The position numbers and the translations under genes were made by a program. The notes beneath the pieces are model-generated. The model was given only the letters and a program-made list of their open reading frames with translations, ran no database searches and was not told the DNA's origin. Positions 1 to 8,795 of a DNA stretch of 64,000 bases are shown one piece after another. Source of the DNA: Achromobacter sp. B7 (GTDB lineage Bacteria; Pseudomonadota; Gammaproteobacteria; Burkholderiales; Burkholderiaceae_B); assembly GCF_003600685.1 (NCBI RefSeq), contig NZ_CP032084.1:4712001-4776000 (forward strand). Direction: 5' to 3'. Within the stretch, counting starts at the first letter, position 1. The number at the start of each line of letters is the position of its first letter.

Positions 1-758
1 GGCTGACCGCCGTGAACGGCGTGTCCCTGTCGCTGGCGCGCGGGCAAGTGCACGCCGTCATCGGCACCAACGGCGCGGGCAAGTCCACGCTGATCAATAT
101 CCTGTCCGGCGAGCTTGCGCCCAGCAGCGGGCAGGTCATGCTGGGCGCACAGGACATTACCGCCTGGCGCCAACCGCAACGAGCCCGCGCCGGGCTGGGC
201 CGCAGCTACCAGCGGTCCACGTTATTCCCCGAATTAAGCGTGTTCGAAAACTGCCGCCTGACCGCGCAGGCGGCACGCCAGCGCTTCTGGCATTGGTGGC
301 GCCCAGCCGCCGACTGCCGCCGCAGCGCCGAGCTGGCGCACCACGCGCTGGAACGCACCGGCCTTGCCGGCGATGCCACGCGCACGGCCGGCCTGTTGCC
401 ACACGGCCGCAAGCGTCAGCTTGAAATCGCCATGTGCCTGGCGGGCGAGCCGCAGGTGTTGTTGCTGGACGAGCCCCTTGCCGGCATGGGGCCGGAAGAA
501 ACCGACCGCATCCTGGACCTGCTGCAAACATTGAAGACGGGCCACGCCATCCTGCTGGTCGAGCACGACATGGACGCGGTTTTTCGTATCGCCGAAACCA
601 TCACGGTAATGGTCAACGGCACCGCCATCGCCAGCGGCACGCCCGAGGCCATACGCGCCAACGCCGACGTGCGCACCGCCTACCTGGGTGAAGACGCCCA
701 GCCCACCCACGCACCAGGAGCCGCCGCATGCACGCCATCGCAAACCACGACGCGCTGA
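1..758 (+). CDS. livG: LivG-type ABC transporter ATP-binding protein (5' partial)
   Basis: The reading frame is open to the left edge (codons for L-T-A precede the first GTG at 12), so the N-terminus lies outside the window. It is an ATPase of the branched-chain amino acid/urea importer class acting at the inner membrane face. Visible are a Walker A (GTNGAGKSTL), a Walker B with D-E (LLLDEPLAGMGPEE), the H-loop (LVEHDM) and the LivG-type degenerate signature (LPHGRKRQLEIA instead of LSGGQ). It overlaps livF by 31 bp, indicating translational coupling. Permease and binding-protein genes are presumably upstream. The substrate cannot be told: branched-chain amino acids, urea/amides or aromatic acids are all possible. 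Confidence 0.9.
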   Translation, partial: LTAVNGVSLSLARGQVHAVIGTNGAGKSTLINILSGELAPSSGQVMLGAQDITAWRQPQRARAGLGRSYQRSTLFPELSVFENCRLTAQAARQRFWHWWRPAADCRRSAELAHHALERTGLAGDATRTAGLLPHGRKRQLEIAMCLAGEPQVLLLDEPLAGMGPEETDRILDLLQTLKTGHAILLVEHDMDAVFRIAETITVMVNGTAIASGTPEAIRANADVRTAYLGEDAQPTHAPGAAACTPSQTTTR

Positions 759-1456
759 TCGAGGCCGGCGGCCTGCACGTGTACTACGGCGCCAGCCATG
801 TGCTGCGCGGTGTCGACATGCACATCGCGCGCGGCGAATCCGTTGGGCTTGTCGGCCGCAACGGCATGGGCAAAACCACCTTGATCCGCAGCCTGATGGG
901 CCAGGTCAAGAGCTCGCGCGGCCAGGTGCGCGTGGCCGGGCGCGATTGCACACGGGCGCCTGCGCACGCCATTGCACAACTGGGCGTGGCCTACGTGCCC
1001 GAAGGCCGAGGCATATTTCCAAATTTGAACGTACGCGAAAACCTGCAAGTGGCGGCGCGTGCCGGCGTGCGCGGCGGGCGCGATTGGACTTACGCGCGCG
1101 TGCTGGAGACCTTTCCCCGACTGCGCGAACGGCTGGGCCACGGCGGGCAGCAACTATCAGGAGGCGAACAGCAGATGCTGGCCATCGGACGCGCGCTGAT
1201 GACCAACCCCGATCTGCTGATTCTGGACGAAGCCACCGAAGGGCTGGCCCCGCTGATCGTGGCCGAGATCTGGCGCATCATCCGCGAGATCCGCTTGACC
1301 GGCATGTCCACGCTGATCGTCGACCGCAACTATCGCGCGGTGCTCGAACACACCGACCGGTGTCTGGTGATGGAAAAAGGACTGATAGTCGAAGACGGCA
1401 ATAGCGCGTCGCTGGCCCGGCAACCGGAACAGCTGACGCGCTATCTGGGCGTGTAG
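728..1456 (+). CDS. livF: LivF-type ABC transporter ATP-binding protein
   Basis: A 242-residue second ATPase of the same importer, pairing with LivG. Motifs: Walker A GRNGMGKTTL (about residues 39-48), signature LSGGEQQMLAIGRAL, Walker B LLILDEATEGLAPL. The DEATEGLAP stretch is typical of LivF. The start overlaps the livG end by 31 bp and no better internal start is visible. It is the last gene of this operon: the next gene is convergent, 21 bp away, and no clear terminator hairpin is seen between them. Confidence 0.9.
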   Translation: MHAIANHDALIEAGGLHVYYGASHVLRGVDMHIARGESVGLVGRNGMGKTTLIRSLMGQVKSSRGQVRVAGRDCTRAPAHAIAQLGVAYVPEGRGIFPNLNVRENLQVAARAGVRGGRDWTYARVLETFPRLRERLGHGGQQLSGGEQQMLAIGRALMTNPDLLILDEATEGLAPLIVAEIWRIIREIRLTGMSTLIVDRNYRAVLEHTDRCLVMEKGLIVEDGNSASLARQPEQLTRYLGV

Positions 1457-1477
1457 ACGTACGCGCCCCGCCGTACT

Positions 1478-3037
1478 TCAGATGATGGCTTCGATCAGGA
1501 AGGGGCCACGGCGCTTGAGGCCGTCGGCCAGCGCGCGCGCGAAGCCTTCCACCGTATCCACGCTGACCGCCTCCACGCCCATGCCGCGCGCCAGGTGCGT
1601 CCAGTCCAGGTAGGGTTCTTCCAGATCCAGCATGCGGCGCGCATTGCGGCCGGGTTCCTCCACGCCCACGTTTTTCATCTCGCCGTGCAAGGTGGCGTAG
1701 GAACGGTTGGCCAGGATCACTGTCAGGCAGTCCAGGTTTTCGCGCGCCTGCGTCCACAGCGCCTGCAAGGTGTACATGCCGCTACCGTCGGCTTGCAGCG
1801 TGATGACCTTGCGGTCCGGGCACGCCACGGCCGCGCCCGTGGCCAGCGGCAGGCCGATACCGATTGCGCCGCCCGTCAGCATCAGCCAATCGTGCGGAGC
1901 GCTGCTGGCGCTGTAGATCGGAAATTCGCGGCCCTGCGTGATGGACTCATCGCACACGATGGCCTGCTCGGGCAAGGTATGCGCGATCAGGATGTTCACA
2001 GCGGCGCCCGTCAGCTTGCCCGAGGACGGCACCTCATAGGCGGCGGCCGGCGTGGCCAGGCGCGGCGCGTCGGCGGCAATGCCCAGTTCGTCGGCCAGCC
2101 ATTCCAGCGCGTGGGCCAGGTCTTGTTCGGCCGAGGCCAGCACCACCTGATTGCTGTCAGCCGGGGCCAACAGGCTGGGCTTGCCGGGGTAAGCAAAAAA
2201 CCCCACCGGCGCCTTCGCCCCTGCCAGCACCAGATGTTTGACGTCTTTCAGCTTGGCCACCGCAAGATCAATCGGATACGGCAAGCGATCGACCGGGGTG
2301 CGCGCGCCGCCGCGCTCGATGCGGCGGTTGGACGTTTCCGACATCAGGCGCACACCCGTCGCGCGGGCGATGCGCCCGGCGGCGTTCAGCGCGCGTTCGC
2401 GCAGCGCGGCGCCCCCCAGCATCAGCACGGTCACTTCGCCCGAACGGATCGCCGCGGCCGCCGCGCGCACGGCGTCGGCGGAAGTCTGCGCCAGCGCGGC
2501 ATCCTTGACTTGTACGGGCGCGGGCGCGTTGTCGGGCAGATCGGTCCAGGCGGTGTCGGCCGGCAGGATCAACGTGGCGATATTGCCGGGCGCCTGCCGC
2601 GCCACGCCAATGGCTTCGGCGGCGTCCGCCGACACGGCAGCGGCCGTCATCGTGCGTTTGACCCAGTGCGACATCGGCCGCGCCACGCCTTCCACGTCGC
2701 TGGTCAGCGGCGCGTCGTATTGCACGTGATAAGTGGCGTGGTCGCCCACGATATTGACCATGGGCGTACGCGCGCGCTTGGCGTTGTGCAGGTTGGCCAG
2801 CCCGTTGCCCAGGCCAGGCCCCAAGTGCAGCAAGGTGGCGGCCGGCTTGTCGGCCATGCGCGCGTAACCGTCGGCAGCGCCCGTCACCACGCCTTCGAAC
2901 AGACCCAGCACACACCGCATCCGGGGCTTGCGATCCAAAGCCGCGACGAAGTGCATTTCAGACGTGCCGGGGTTGGCAAAACACACGTCCACATCGTTGG
3001 CCAGCAAGGTATCGCAGAGACTGTCAGCGCCGTTCAT
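1478..3037 (-). CDS. thiamine-diphosphate-dependent enzyme (acetolactate synthase large-subunit family)
   Basis: This 519-residue protein has the three-domain architecture of the acetolactate synthase / benzoylformate decarboxylase superfamily. The conserved catalytic Glu is at about residue 48 (GLFEGVVTGAADGYARM). The C-terminal ThDP/Mg motif begins at DGSGMYTLQ (near residue 416) and closes with the Asn of ILANRSY. It is shorter than genuine IlvB and no small regulatory subunit is adjacent, so it is more likely a catabolic carboligase or 2-oxoacid decarboxylase than a branched-chain biosynthetic enzyme. It lies 190 bp downstream of the amino-acid-type ABC ATPase on the same strand, so co-transcription is possible but not shown. 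Confidence 0.85.
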   Translation of the reverse strand: MNGADSLCDTLLANDVDVCFANPGTSEMHFVAALDRKPRMRCVLGLFEGVVTGAADGYARMADKPAATLLHLGPGLGNGLANLHNAKRARTPMVNIVGDHATYHVQYDAPLTSDVEGVARPMSHWVKRTMTAAAVSADAAEAIGVARQAPGNIATLILPADTAWTDLPDNAPAPVQVKDAALAQTSADAVRAAAAAIRSGEVTVLMLGGAALRERALNAAGRIARATGVRLMSETSNRRIERGGARTPVDRLPYPIDLAVAKLKDVKHLVLAGAKAPVGFFAYPGKPSLLAPADSNQVVLASAEQDLAHALEWLADELGIAADAPRLATPAAAYEVPSSGKLTGAAVNILIAHTLPEQAIVCDESITQGREFPIYSASSAPHDWLMLTGGAIGIGLPLATGAAVACPDRKVITLQADGSGMYTLQALWTQARENLDCLTVILANRSYATLHGEMKNVGVEEPGRNARRMLDLEEPYLDWTHLARGMGVEAVSVDTVEGFARALADGLKRRGPFLIEAII

Positions 3038-3229
3038 GATTTTCCCTAGTCGTTTTCAATGGCGATGCGGGCGCATCCGCGCCCGCCTGATATGCATGAT
3101 AGGTAGCGTATCAAAAACGCGATAGACCCATTTCAGCTTGCGGGCATGGAACCATTCCGGGATATGGCCGCCGCGTTCCGCCAGCCGGAATTAGCGCTGG
3201 CGTGACGGCAGGCATGAGCGCTGCCCACA

Positions 3230-3982
3230 TCACCCCAGGATCTGCCCCAGGAATGCCTGCGCCCGCTCCGATCGGGGGGCATTGAAGAAGTTCTCCGGCG
3301 TGTCGGCTTCCACGATGGCTCCCTGGTCCATGAAGACGACGCGATCCCCCACTTCTCGCGCAAAACCCATTTCGTGCGTGACGCAGACCATGGTCATGCC
3401 GTCTTTGGCCAGCGCGACCATGGTGTCCAGCACTTCCTTGACCATCTCGGGGTCCAGCGCCGACGTGGGTTCGTCGAACAGCATGATCTTGGGCTGCATG
3501 CACAAGGCGCGCGCAATCGCCACGCGCTGCTTCTGGCCGCCCGAGAGCTGGCCGGGATACTTGTCAGCGTGCTGCGGAATGCGCACCCGTTCCAGATATT
3601 CCATGGCGCGCGACCGGGCTTCGTCCGCCGGCACGCCCTTGACCAGCAGCGGTGCCAGCGTGCAGTTCTCAAGCACCGTCAAATGCGGAAACAGATTGAA
3701 GTGCTGGAACACCATGCCGACTTCCGCGCGGATGCGCTCGATGTTCTTGACGTCTTCATTGAGCTCTATGCCGTCGACAACGATGCGGCCCTTCTGGTGC
3801 TCTTCCAGCCGGTTCAGCAGGCGGATCGTCGTGGACTTTCCCGAGCCCGACGGCCCACAAAGTATCAGCTTTTCTCCGGGCGACACTTCCAGGGCCAGGT
3901 CGTTCAGTACCTGGAAGTCTCCATACCATTTGCTGACGCCCTGCATCGTGATGATGGGCGCCAAGGCAGTCGTTGCATTCAT
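3230..3982 (-). CDS. polar amino acid ABC transporter ATP-binding protein (GlnQ/ArtP type)
   Basis: A 250-residue ATPase with Walker [11 protein letters not shown], signature [15 protein letters not shown], Walker [15 protein letters not shown] and H-loop VTHEMGFA, diagnostic of the polar amino acid/opine uptake (PAAT) family. It follows the permease gene by 4 bp and ends the operon ureohydrolase, binding protein, permease, ATPase. In this context it probably energises import of the guanidino or amino compound acted on by the ureohydrolase. That substrate assignment is inference. Confidence 0.9.
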   Translation of the reverse strand: MNATTALAPIITMQGVSKWYGDFQVLNDLALEVSPGEKLILCGPSGSGKSTTIRLLNRLEEHQKGRIVVDGIELNEDVKNIERIRAEVGMVFQHFNLFPHLTVLENCTLAPLLVKGVPADEARSRAMEYLERVRIPQHADKYPGQLSGGQKQRVAIARALCMQPKIMLFDEPTSALDPEMVKEVLDTMVALAKDGMTMVCVTHEMGFAREVGDRVVFMDQGAIVEADTPENFFNAPRSERAQAFLGQILG

Positions 3983-3986
3983 CGTC

Positions 3987-4679
3987 TCAAGCCTTGGAAA
4001 TGTCGTGGTTTTCGCCGGCGCCGCTCCAGTAGCCCGGCACCGTCAGACGCTTTTCAGAGCGTCGGAACAGGTACGACAGCACGCTGCACATGGCGAAGTA
4101 GATGACCCCCACCATCGTGTAGACCGTCAGTGCCTGGAAGGTCGCACCGGCCAGCATCTCGCCCGCCCGCATCAATTCGTACACGCTGATAACGGCCACC
4201 AGCGAAGTCTCCTTGATCAGCACCAGCGCGTAGTTGCCCAAAGCCGGGAAGACCGTGCGCAGCGCTTGCGGCAATACGATGCGACGCAGCCGCTGCACCT
4301 TGCGCAGACCCAATGCGCGCGCCGCCTCGTACTGACCCGTGTCCACCGACTGGATGCCGCTTCTGAACAGTTCGGCCAGGTACGCGCCGAAGTTCAAGGT
4401 CAGGCCCAGCACCCCGGCGACAAAGCCGTTGATCACGACGCCCATCTCGGGCAGGCCGTAGTAGATGTAGAACAATTGCAGCAGCAGGGGCGTGCCGCGA
4501 ATCACCTCGATGTAGAACCGCGCGCCACGGCTCAACAGGCGCGAAGGCGACAGGCGGCACAAGCAAACGACCAGGCCCAACGCCACCGCCAGGAAAGCCG
4601 AACAGAAAAACAGCGCCAGGGTCCAGACCGTGCCCTCGGCCAACGGGGTCAGGTACATGCGCAGCGTAGGGAGATCCAA
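3987..4679 (-). CDS. polar amino acid ABC transporter permease
   Basis: A membrane permease of the HisM/GlnP family, about 230 residues with five or so hydrophobic segments and the EAA-type loop ([21 protein letters not shown]). The longest open frame extends to 4751, but that would overlap the binding-protein gene. A TTG codon at 4679 lies six bases after a good AAGGAG, so I prefer this TTG start. Only one permease gene is present, so it presumably forms a homodimer. It sits between the binding protein and the ATPase of the same operon. Confidence 0.85.
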   Translation of the reverse strand: MDLPTLRMYLTPLAEGTVWTLALFFCSAFLAVALGLVVCLCRLSPSRLLSRGARFYIEVIRGTPLLLQLFYIYYGLPEMGVVINGFVAGVLGLTLNFGAYLAELFRSGIQSVDTGQYEAARALGLRKVQRLRRIVLPQALRTVFPALGNYALVLIKETSLVAVISVYELMRAGEMLAGATFQALTVYTMVGVIYFAMCSVLSYLFRRSEKRLTVPGYWSGAGENHDISKA

Positions 4680-4710
4680 GTCGTGCTCCTTATCCGTGCC
4701 GTAACGGCGC

Positions 4711-5499
4711 TTACTTGCTGATGAGGTCGGACACGCCCCACTTCTTGCCAATGGCGGCCATTTCGCCGTTCGCCTTCATGTCGGCAATTGCCTTGTTGAC
4801 GGCTTCAAGCAGCGCGGTATTGCCTTTTTGCACGGCCATGCCCACTTGCCACGTGCGTTGCGGCTGGTAGCCCGTATCGAGCTTCACGCCCGGGATGTTC
4901 TTGGTCTGGATTTGGTAAATGATGCTGGGGGGATCCACGATGCCAAGGTCGACGCGGCCAGCGCGCACGTCAGCCAGCAAGGTTGAATAGTCCTGGTACG
5001 TCGTAACTTTGGTGTCCGGCATGTCCTTGATCATGTTGAACTGGACAGAATCCACCAGCACGCCTACCCGCTGCCCCTGCATGTCTTCGAATTTGGCGTA
5101 CTTTTTGGTCGCCTTGTCGCTGACTACCACGCCCTCTCCCCATCCGTAGACCGGGACTGAAAAGTCGATGGCCTTGGCGCGTTCTTCGGTAATGAACAGC
5201 GGCGCCGACATGACGTCCGCCCGCCCCGAGGTCAGCGTGGGAATAAGGCCGGAAAATGGCACGTCGGACAGCTTGTCCGATACCTTCAGATGCTTGGCCA
5301 CGCCCGCCGCCACGTCCACCATGATGCCTTCCAGCTCGTTGGACTTTGGATTCTTGAACCCGTGCGGCGGCGCCGATGCGGTGGTGACGACGGCCAGGCT
5401 TTTATCGGCGCGCACTTCGTCCAGCGTGCGCGCCTGCGCGCCGGTTTGAATCAGCAGGCCGGCGGCCGCCAGGCCCAGCAGAATGGCTTTGAATGTCAT
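4711..5499 (-). CDS. polar amino acid-type periplasmic binding protein
   Basis: A 262-residue solute-binding protein (SBP_bac_3 family). It starts at the ATG giving M-T-F-K, preceded by AAGGGG; the longer frame to 5535 lacks a ribosome site and would spoil the signal peptide. The N-terminus is a classical Sec signal (hydrophobic core [10 protein letters not shown], cleavage near AQA/R). It binds substrate in the periplasm and delivers it to the downstream permease and ATPase. The ureohydrolase gene directly upstream suggests a guanidino compound or a basic amino acid as ligand, which is inference from context. Confidence 0.88.
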   Translation of the reverse strand: MTFKAILLGLAAAGLLIQTGAQARTLDEVRADKSLAVVTTASAPPHGFKNPKSNELEGIMVDVAAGVAKHLKVSDKLSDVPFSGLIPTLTSGRADVMSAPLFITEERAKAIDFSVPVYGWGEGVVVSDKATKKYAKFEDMQGQRVGVLVDSVQFNMIKDMPDTKVTTYQDYSTLLADVRAGRVDLGIVDPPSIIYQIQTKNIPGVKLDTGYQPQRTWQVGMAVQKGNTALLEAVNKAIADMKANGEMAAIGKKWGVSDLISK

Positions 5500-5556
5500 C
5501 GTTTTTCCCCTTGGATGAATGATTGCCGCGAACATGGATGATGCGAACGCCTCGTC

Positions 5557-6510
5557 TCAGGCCGGACGCCCTTGCGGATACTGCTGCACTGCCACCGCCG
5601 CCAGCGCGAAGAATTCCTGCATCACGGTGGCGGCCAGGAAGGCTGTTGCTCCCTGCACGTCTTGCGGCGGCGACACGGTATTGATGTCGAACGCCACGAA
5701 GTTCAGGCCGGCAAGCTGGCGCACCAGCGCCAGCCCTTCCTTGGCCGACAAGCCCCCCCACTCCGGCGTGCAAACTCCTGGCGCGCAGGAGGGGTCAAAG
5801 ATGTCCATGTCGAAGCACAGGTACACCGGGCGCTGGCCGATACGCTGCTTGATGTCCGCCAGCGTGGCCTTCTGGTCCTGGTCGAAGTCGTCGTAGGGCA
5901 CGATCGTGTAGCCGACCTCGCGCCCGAACTCCAGCACCCCGGGCATGAAAGAACTACCGCGCGTGCCTACGTGAAAGCTGGCCGCGACGTCCAGCAGACC
6001 CTCTTCGGCGGCGCGCGTGAACGTGGTGGCCGTGTTGTAGCCGGGGATGGGATAGGTGTCGGTGTGCGAGTCGAAATGCAGCACGACGAAATTCGGATGG
6101 CGGCGCCCCACGGCACGCAACTGCGGCAACGTCACCGCGCCGTCACCGCCCATCGAGATGGGGATGGCACCCGCGTCCAGGATGGCGCCGATGCCGGCTT
6201 CGATCAGCGGGTACGAAGCGTCGGGGTCTCCCGGGTGGCACGCCACGTTGCCCACATCGATGGCGCGCAGGAATTCAGGAGGACTGTCGATGCCATGGCG
6301 GCGAAAGATGTCGACGGGGCGCAGCAAACGGGATTGCTCACGGATCGCGTCGGGACCCTGCCGCGATCCCACGCGAAAGGGGTGCGTGCCGCAATCGAAC
6401 GGAATGCCCACCACGCAAGCGCGTGCCCTGCCCGCTTCAGACTCGCGGGCCGATGGCAAACCCATGAACCCGGCTGCGGGATGGAAACTAACTTCAGATG
6501 ACTGCGGCAC
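5557..6510 (-). CDS. agmatinase/arginase-family ureohydrolase with altered active site
   Basis: A 317-residue ureohydrolase. Canonical members hydrolyse guanidino compounds to urea plus an amine using two Mn ions. Visible motifs are HFDSHTD (Asp147, His149, Asp151) and FDMDIFDP (Asp234, Asp236), all expected metal ligands. The first motif reads GGDG (residues 121-124) where the family has GGDH, so the His ligand of one metal is replaced by Gly124. The late motif reads NTVSPP where agmatinases have a guanidinium-binding Glu (usually EVSPP); here Thr278. It is the first gene of the transporter operon (57 bp to the binding protein). Substrate and metal may differ from SpeB, so no symbol is given. 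Confidence 0.82.
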   Translation of the reverse strand: MPQSSEVSFHPAAGFMGLPSARESEAGRARACVVGIPFDCGTHPFRVGSRQGPDAIREQSRLLRPVDIFRRHGIDSPPEFLRAIDVGNVACHPGDPDASYPLIEAGIGAILDAGAIPISMGGDGAVTLPQLRAVGRRHPNFVVLHFDSHTDTYPIPGYNTATTFTRAAEEGLLDVAASFHVGTRGSSFMPGVLEFGREVGYTIVPYDDFDQDQKATLADIKQRIGQRPVYLCFDMDIFDPSCAPGVCTPEWGGLSAKEGLALVRQLAGLNFVAFDINTVSPPQDVQGATAFLAATVMQEFFALAAVAVQQYPQGRPA

Positions 6511-6574
6511 TGCGCGGCTCCCTGGATTTGCCCCGTCGTTGATAGGCGGGCGTTGCTATATTTAGATTCAGTCG

Positions 6575-6589
6575 AATCGCCATGCGATA
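6575..6589. promoter_or_regulatory. candidate IclR operator in front of the ureohydrolase operon
   Basis: The 15-bp sequence AATCGCCATGCGATA holds the palindrome ATCGC-CAT-GCGAT. An exact inverted copy lies in the promoter of the neighbouring iclR gene at 7670-7684. It sits 65 bp upstream of the ureohydrolase start in a comparatively AT-rich stretch. The shared exact match at two neighbouring promoters is the evidence; binding by the IclR protein is inferred. Confidence 0.6.
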
Positions 6590-6688
6590 CGAGTGTGTCG
6601 TAAATAGATTAGCAGGCAAAAACTTGGCCGGCCTATTAGGGTGTTCCCCCTACAGGCGTGGAATTACTTGATTTGAATAGTCGGGATT

Positions 6689-6715
6689 AAAAAAGAATGC
6701 GCCCCGTCATGGCGC
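6689..6715 (-). terminator. probable intrinsic terminator of the iclR gene
   Basis: On the minus strand a GCGCC/GGCGC stem with a seven-base loop is followed by ATTCTTTTTT, 35 bp after the regulator's stop codon. The stem is short, so confidence is moderate. Confidence 0.5.
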
Positions 6716-6749
6716 GCCGCGTGCACCGAAAACGGGCGTGCGAAAGGGA

Positions 6750-7616
6750 TCAGACCTCGTCGTCTGGCAAGGGCATCGCCCCGCGCAACGCGCCACCTGG
6801 TGGTTCCATCAAGTAGAAGGGATGCGTACGGCCCAAGGTGCGTGATGCACTAATGGCGTGCGCGGTCTCCACCACTTGCGGGCCGAACACGGCTTGCGCC
6901 TGTTCAAAAGACCAGCGGCTGGAAGGCACGGACACGTTCACGGCGCCCAAGGGGGTGCCGCCGGCATCCAGGACCGCCGCGCTGACCGTGATGTCACCGG
7001 GGTAAAACTCGCCGTTGGACCTTGCATAGCCGTGGCGCCGGGCGAACTCCAGTTCGGCCAGCAAGGCGTCCATGCTGGTGATCGTATTCCCCGTGAAAGG
7101 CTTGCGGTCGCAGCGTTCCAGCAAGTCTTGCGCAACGCCGGGGTCCAACTTGGCCAGCACCGCGCGCCCCGCTGCCGTGCAATAGAAAGGCAAGCGCATG
7201 CCGACCGGCATGTTCACAAACATTTCCTTGTGCGTGGCAAAGCGCGCCACATAGACCATGTCCAAACCGTCGGGCTCCGCCAGGCTGCACGTCTCCTGAC
7301 TGTTGCGGTTCAGCGTGTGCAGGAACGGGTTTCCGCCCAGAACGAGCGGGCTTGTCTGCACGTAGTGCATGCCCAGCTCCAGCGACCAGGGCGCCAGCGA
7401 GAACTTCTTGGTGACGGGATCCTTGCGCAGGTAGCCCAGCGTCCAGAGCGTGTGGGTAAAGCGCTGAACCGCGCTTTTACCCAGGCCGGTGGCTTCCGCG
7501 AGTTCCGGCAGCGTCATGGCAGGCTCGCCTTCGTTGAACGCCCTTAATACGGAAATGCCGCGCGCCAGCGCGGCAATGAACAAAGGCGAATCTTCGGGAT
7601 GTGGCGTCTGGGTCAT
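6750..7616 (-). CDS. IclR family transcriptional regulator
   Basis: About 288 residues from the ATG giving M-T-Q-T-P; the frame runs upstream to 7694, but that would swallow the operator-like palindromes. An N-terminal winged helix (LPELAEATGLGKSAVQRFTHTL) is followed by the IclR effector domain (CSLAEPDGLDMVYVAR, RLPFYCTAAGRAVLA, GAVNVSVP). It lies between an orphan binding-protein gene and the ureohydrolase/transport operon, all on the same strand. Palindromes at 7645-7667 and 7670-7684 overlap its own promoter, and the second recurs before the ureohydrolase. Autoregulation and control of that operon are therefore likely. Confidence 0.88.
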   Translation of the reverse strand: MTQTPHPEDSPLFIAALARGISVLRAFNEGEPAMTLPELAEATGLGKSAVQRFTHTLWTLGYLRKDPVTKKFSLAPWSLELGMHYVQTSPLVLGGNPFLHTLNRNSQETCSLAEPDGLDMVYVARFATHKEMFVNMPVGMRLPFYCTAAGRAVLAKLDPGVAQDLLERCDRKPFTGNTITSMDALLAELEFARRHGYARSNGEFYPGDITVSAAVLDAGGTPLGAVNVSVPSSRWSFEQAQAVFGPQVVETAHAISASRTLGRTHPFYLMEPPGGALRGAMPLPDDEV

Positions 7617-7644
7617 GGCGCAGCGCATGCAGGATAAAGCGCAT

Positions 7645-7667
7645 AGCGTACCGTATAACGGTTCGCT
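7645..7667. promoter_or_regulatory. 23-bp palindrome upstream of iclR (possible operator)
   Basis: The core is ACCGT-ATA-ACGGT (7650-7662), extended by AGCG on the left and CGCT on the right with one unpaired base on each side. It lies 29-51 bp upstream of the chosen iclR start, next to the shared element at 7670-7684. It could be a second site for the same regulator or for a different one. Confidence 0.5.
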
Positions 7668-7669
7668 TA

Positions 7670-7684
7670 TATCGCATGGCGATT
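7670..7684. promoter_or_regulatory. candidate IclR operator at its own promoter
   Basis: TATCGCATGGCGATT is the exact reverse complement of the element at 6575-6589 upstream of the ureohydrolase operon, and is itself an ATCGC/GCGAT palindrome with a three-base spacer. Confidence 0.6.
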
Positions 7685-7724
7685 GGGGCGACAATCCGAC
7701 CTCGGATCGCCGTCACCGCGCTCA

Positions 7725-7754
7725 CAAGAAAAACGGCCTGCATGCGCAGGCCGT
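7725..7754 (-). terminator. intrinsic terminator of the AapJ-like gene
   Basis: A perfect nine-base stem ACGGCCTGC/GCAGGCCGT with loop ATGC is followed on the minus strand by TTTTTCTTG, 19 bp after the stop codon of the binding-protein gene. Confidence 0.8.
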
Positions 7755-7772
7755 CTCGTCAGTGTGGCAGCG

Positions 7773-8795
7773 TCAGCGGATCGGCCATGGGTACATGGCG
7801 CCACCGTTGCTCCACAGTGCATTCGTGCCGCGTTGCAGGCCCAGCTTGCTGTCCTTGCCGACGTTTCGCTCGAACACTTCGCTGTAATTGCCCACTGCCT
7901 TGATGGCGTTGTAGGCCCATTTTTCGTCCAGCCCCATGTTCTTGCCCGCGCCCGGCGTCACGCCCAGGATGCGGGACACGTTGGGGTTGTTGCTCTTGAG
8001 CATCTCGTCCACGTTCTTTTGCGTGATGCCGTATTCCTCGGCTTCCAGCAGGGCGAACAACGTCCAGCGGACGATGCCCAGCCAGTTTTCGTCGCCTTGG
8101 CGCACCATCGGCCCCAGCGGTTCCTTGGAGAAGCGTTCGGGCAGGATTTCGTAGTCGTCCGGCTTGGCCACCTGCGTGGCGCGCACGGCGGCCAGTTGCG
8201 AGGCGTCGTCGGTGAAGGCGTCGCAGCGGCCGGATTCAAAGGCGCGCACCACTTCGGTCACCTTGTCGATCACCACGGGTTTGAATTCGATTTTGTTGGC
8301 GCGAAACCAGTCGGCCAGGTTCAGTTCGGTGGTGGTGCCCGGTTGCACGCAGACCGTGGCGCCGTTCAGCTCCTTGGCGCTTTTCACGCCCAGCTTCTTG
8401 TTGACCAGAATGCCCTGGCCGTCATAGAAGCTGGCGGCCACGGCGGACAGCCCCAGCGACGTATCGCGCGTTTGCGTCAGCGTGACGGTGCGCAGCAGCA
8501 CGTCGACTTCACCGGACTGCAAAGCGGTGAAGCGTTGCTGCGTGGACAGCGCGGTGCCCTTGAATTTGGTGGGGTCCCCGAATACGGCTGCGGCGACGGC
8601 GCGGCAGATGTCCACGTCCATCCCTTCCCATTCACCCTTGCTGTTGGTGGCCGAAAAGCCGGAGACGCCGTCGGTCAAACCGCATTGCACGAATCCCTTT
8701 TTCTTGACCGCATCCAGCGTGGGGCCGGCAAGCGCCGCCTGGGACACACAAGCCAGGGCCAGGGCGCCGGCTGCAAACAAAGTTGACCGCTTCAT
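7773..8795 (-). CDS. aapJ: AapJ/BztA-like general L-amino acid binding protein
   Basis: A 340-residue periplasmic binding protein with a Sec signal peptide (MKRSTLFAAGALALAC, cleavage near ALA/G). The mature region (GLTDGVSGFSATNSKGEW, DVDICRAVAAAVFGD, LLRTVTLTQTRD) is characteristic of AapJ/BztA, the receptor of the general L-amino acid ABC importer. The partner genes aapQMP are not in this window, so it is an orphan receptor or works with a distant transporter. It has its own terminator at 7725-7754, so it is probably monocistronic and separate from the downstream iclR. Confidence 0.85.
   Translation of the reverse strand: MKRSTLFAAGALALACVSQAALAGPTLDAVKKKGFVQCGLTDGVSGFSATNSKGEWEGMDVDICRAVAAAVFGDPTKFKGTALSTQQRFTALQSGEVDVLLRTVTLTQTRDTSLGLSAVAASFYDGQGILVNKKLGVKSAKELNGATVCVQPGTTTELNLADWFRANKIEFKPVVIDKVTEVVRAFESGRCDAFTDDASQLAAVRATQVAKPDDYEILPERFSKEPLGPMVRQGDENWLGIVRWTLFALLEAEEYGITQKNVDEMLKSNNPNVSRILGVTPGAGKNMGLDEKWAYNAIKAVGNYSEVFERNVGKDSKLGLQRGTNALWSNGGAMYPWPIR

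Noticed and set aside
1595..3049. 484-codon plus-strand frame opposite the ThDP enzyme
   Set aside because: It is the antisense shadow of a well-conserved gene in GC-rich DNA; the peptide is His/Arg/Gln-rich with no family similarity.
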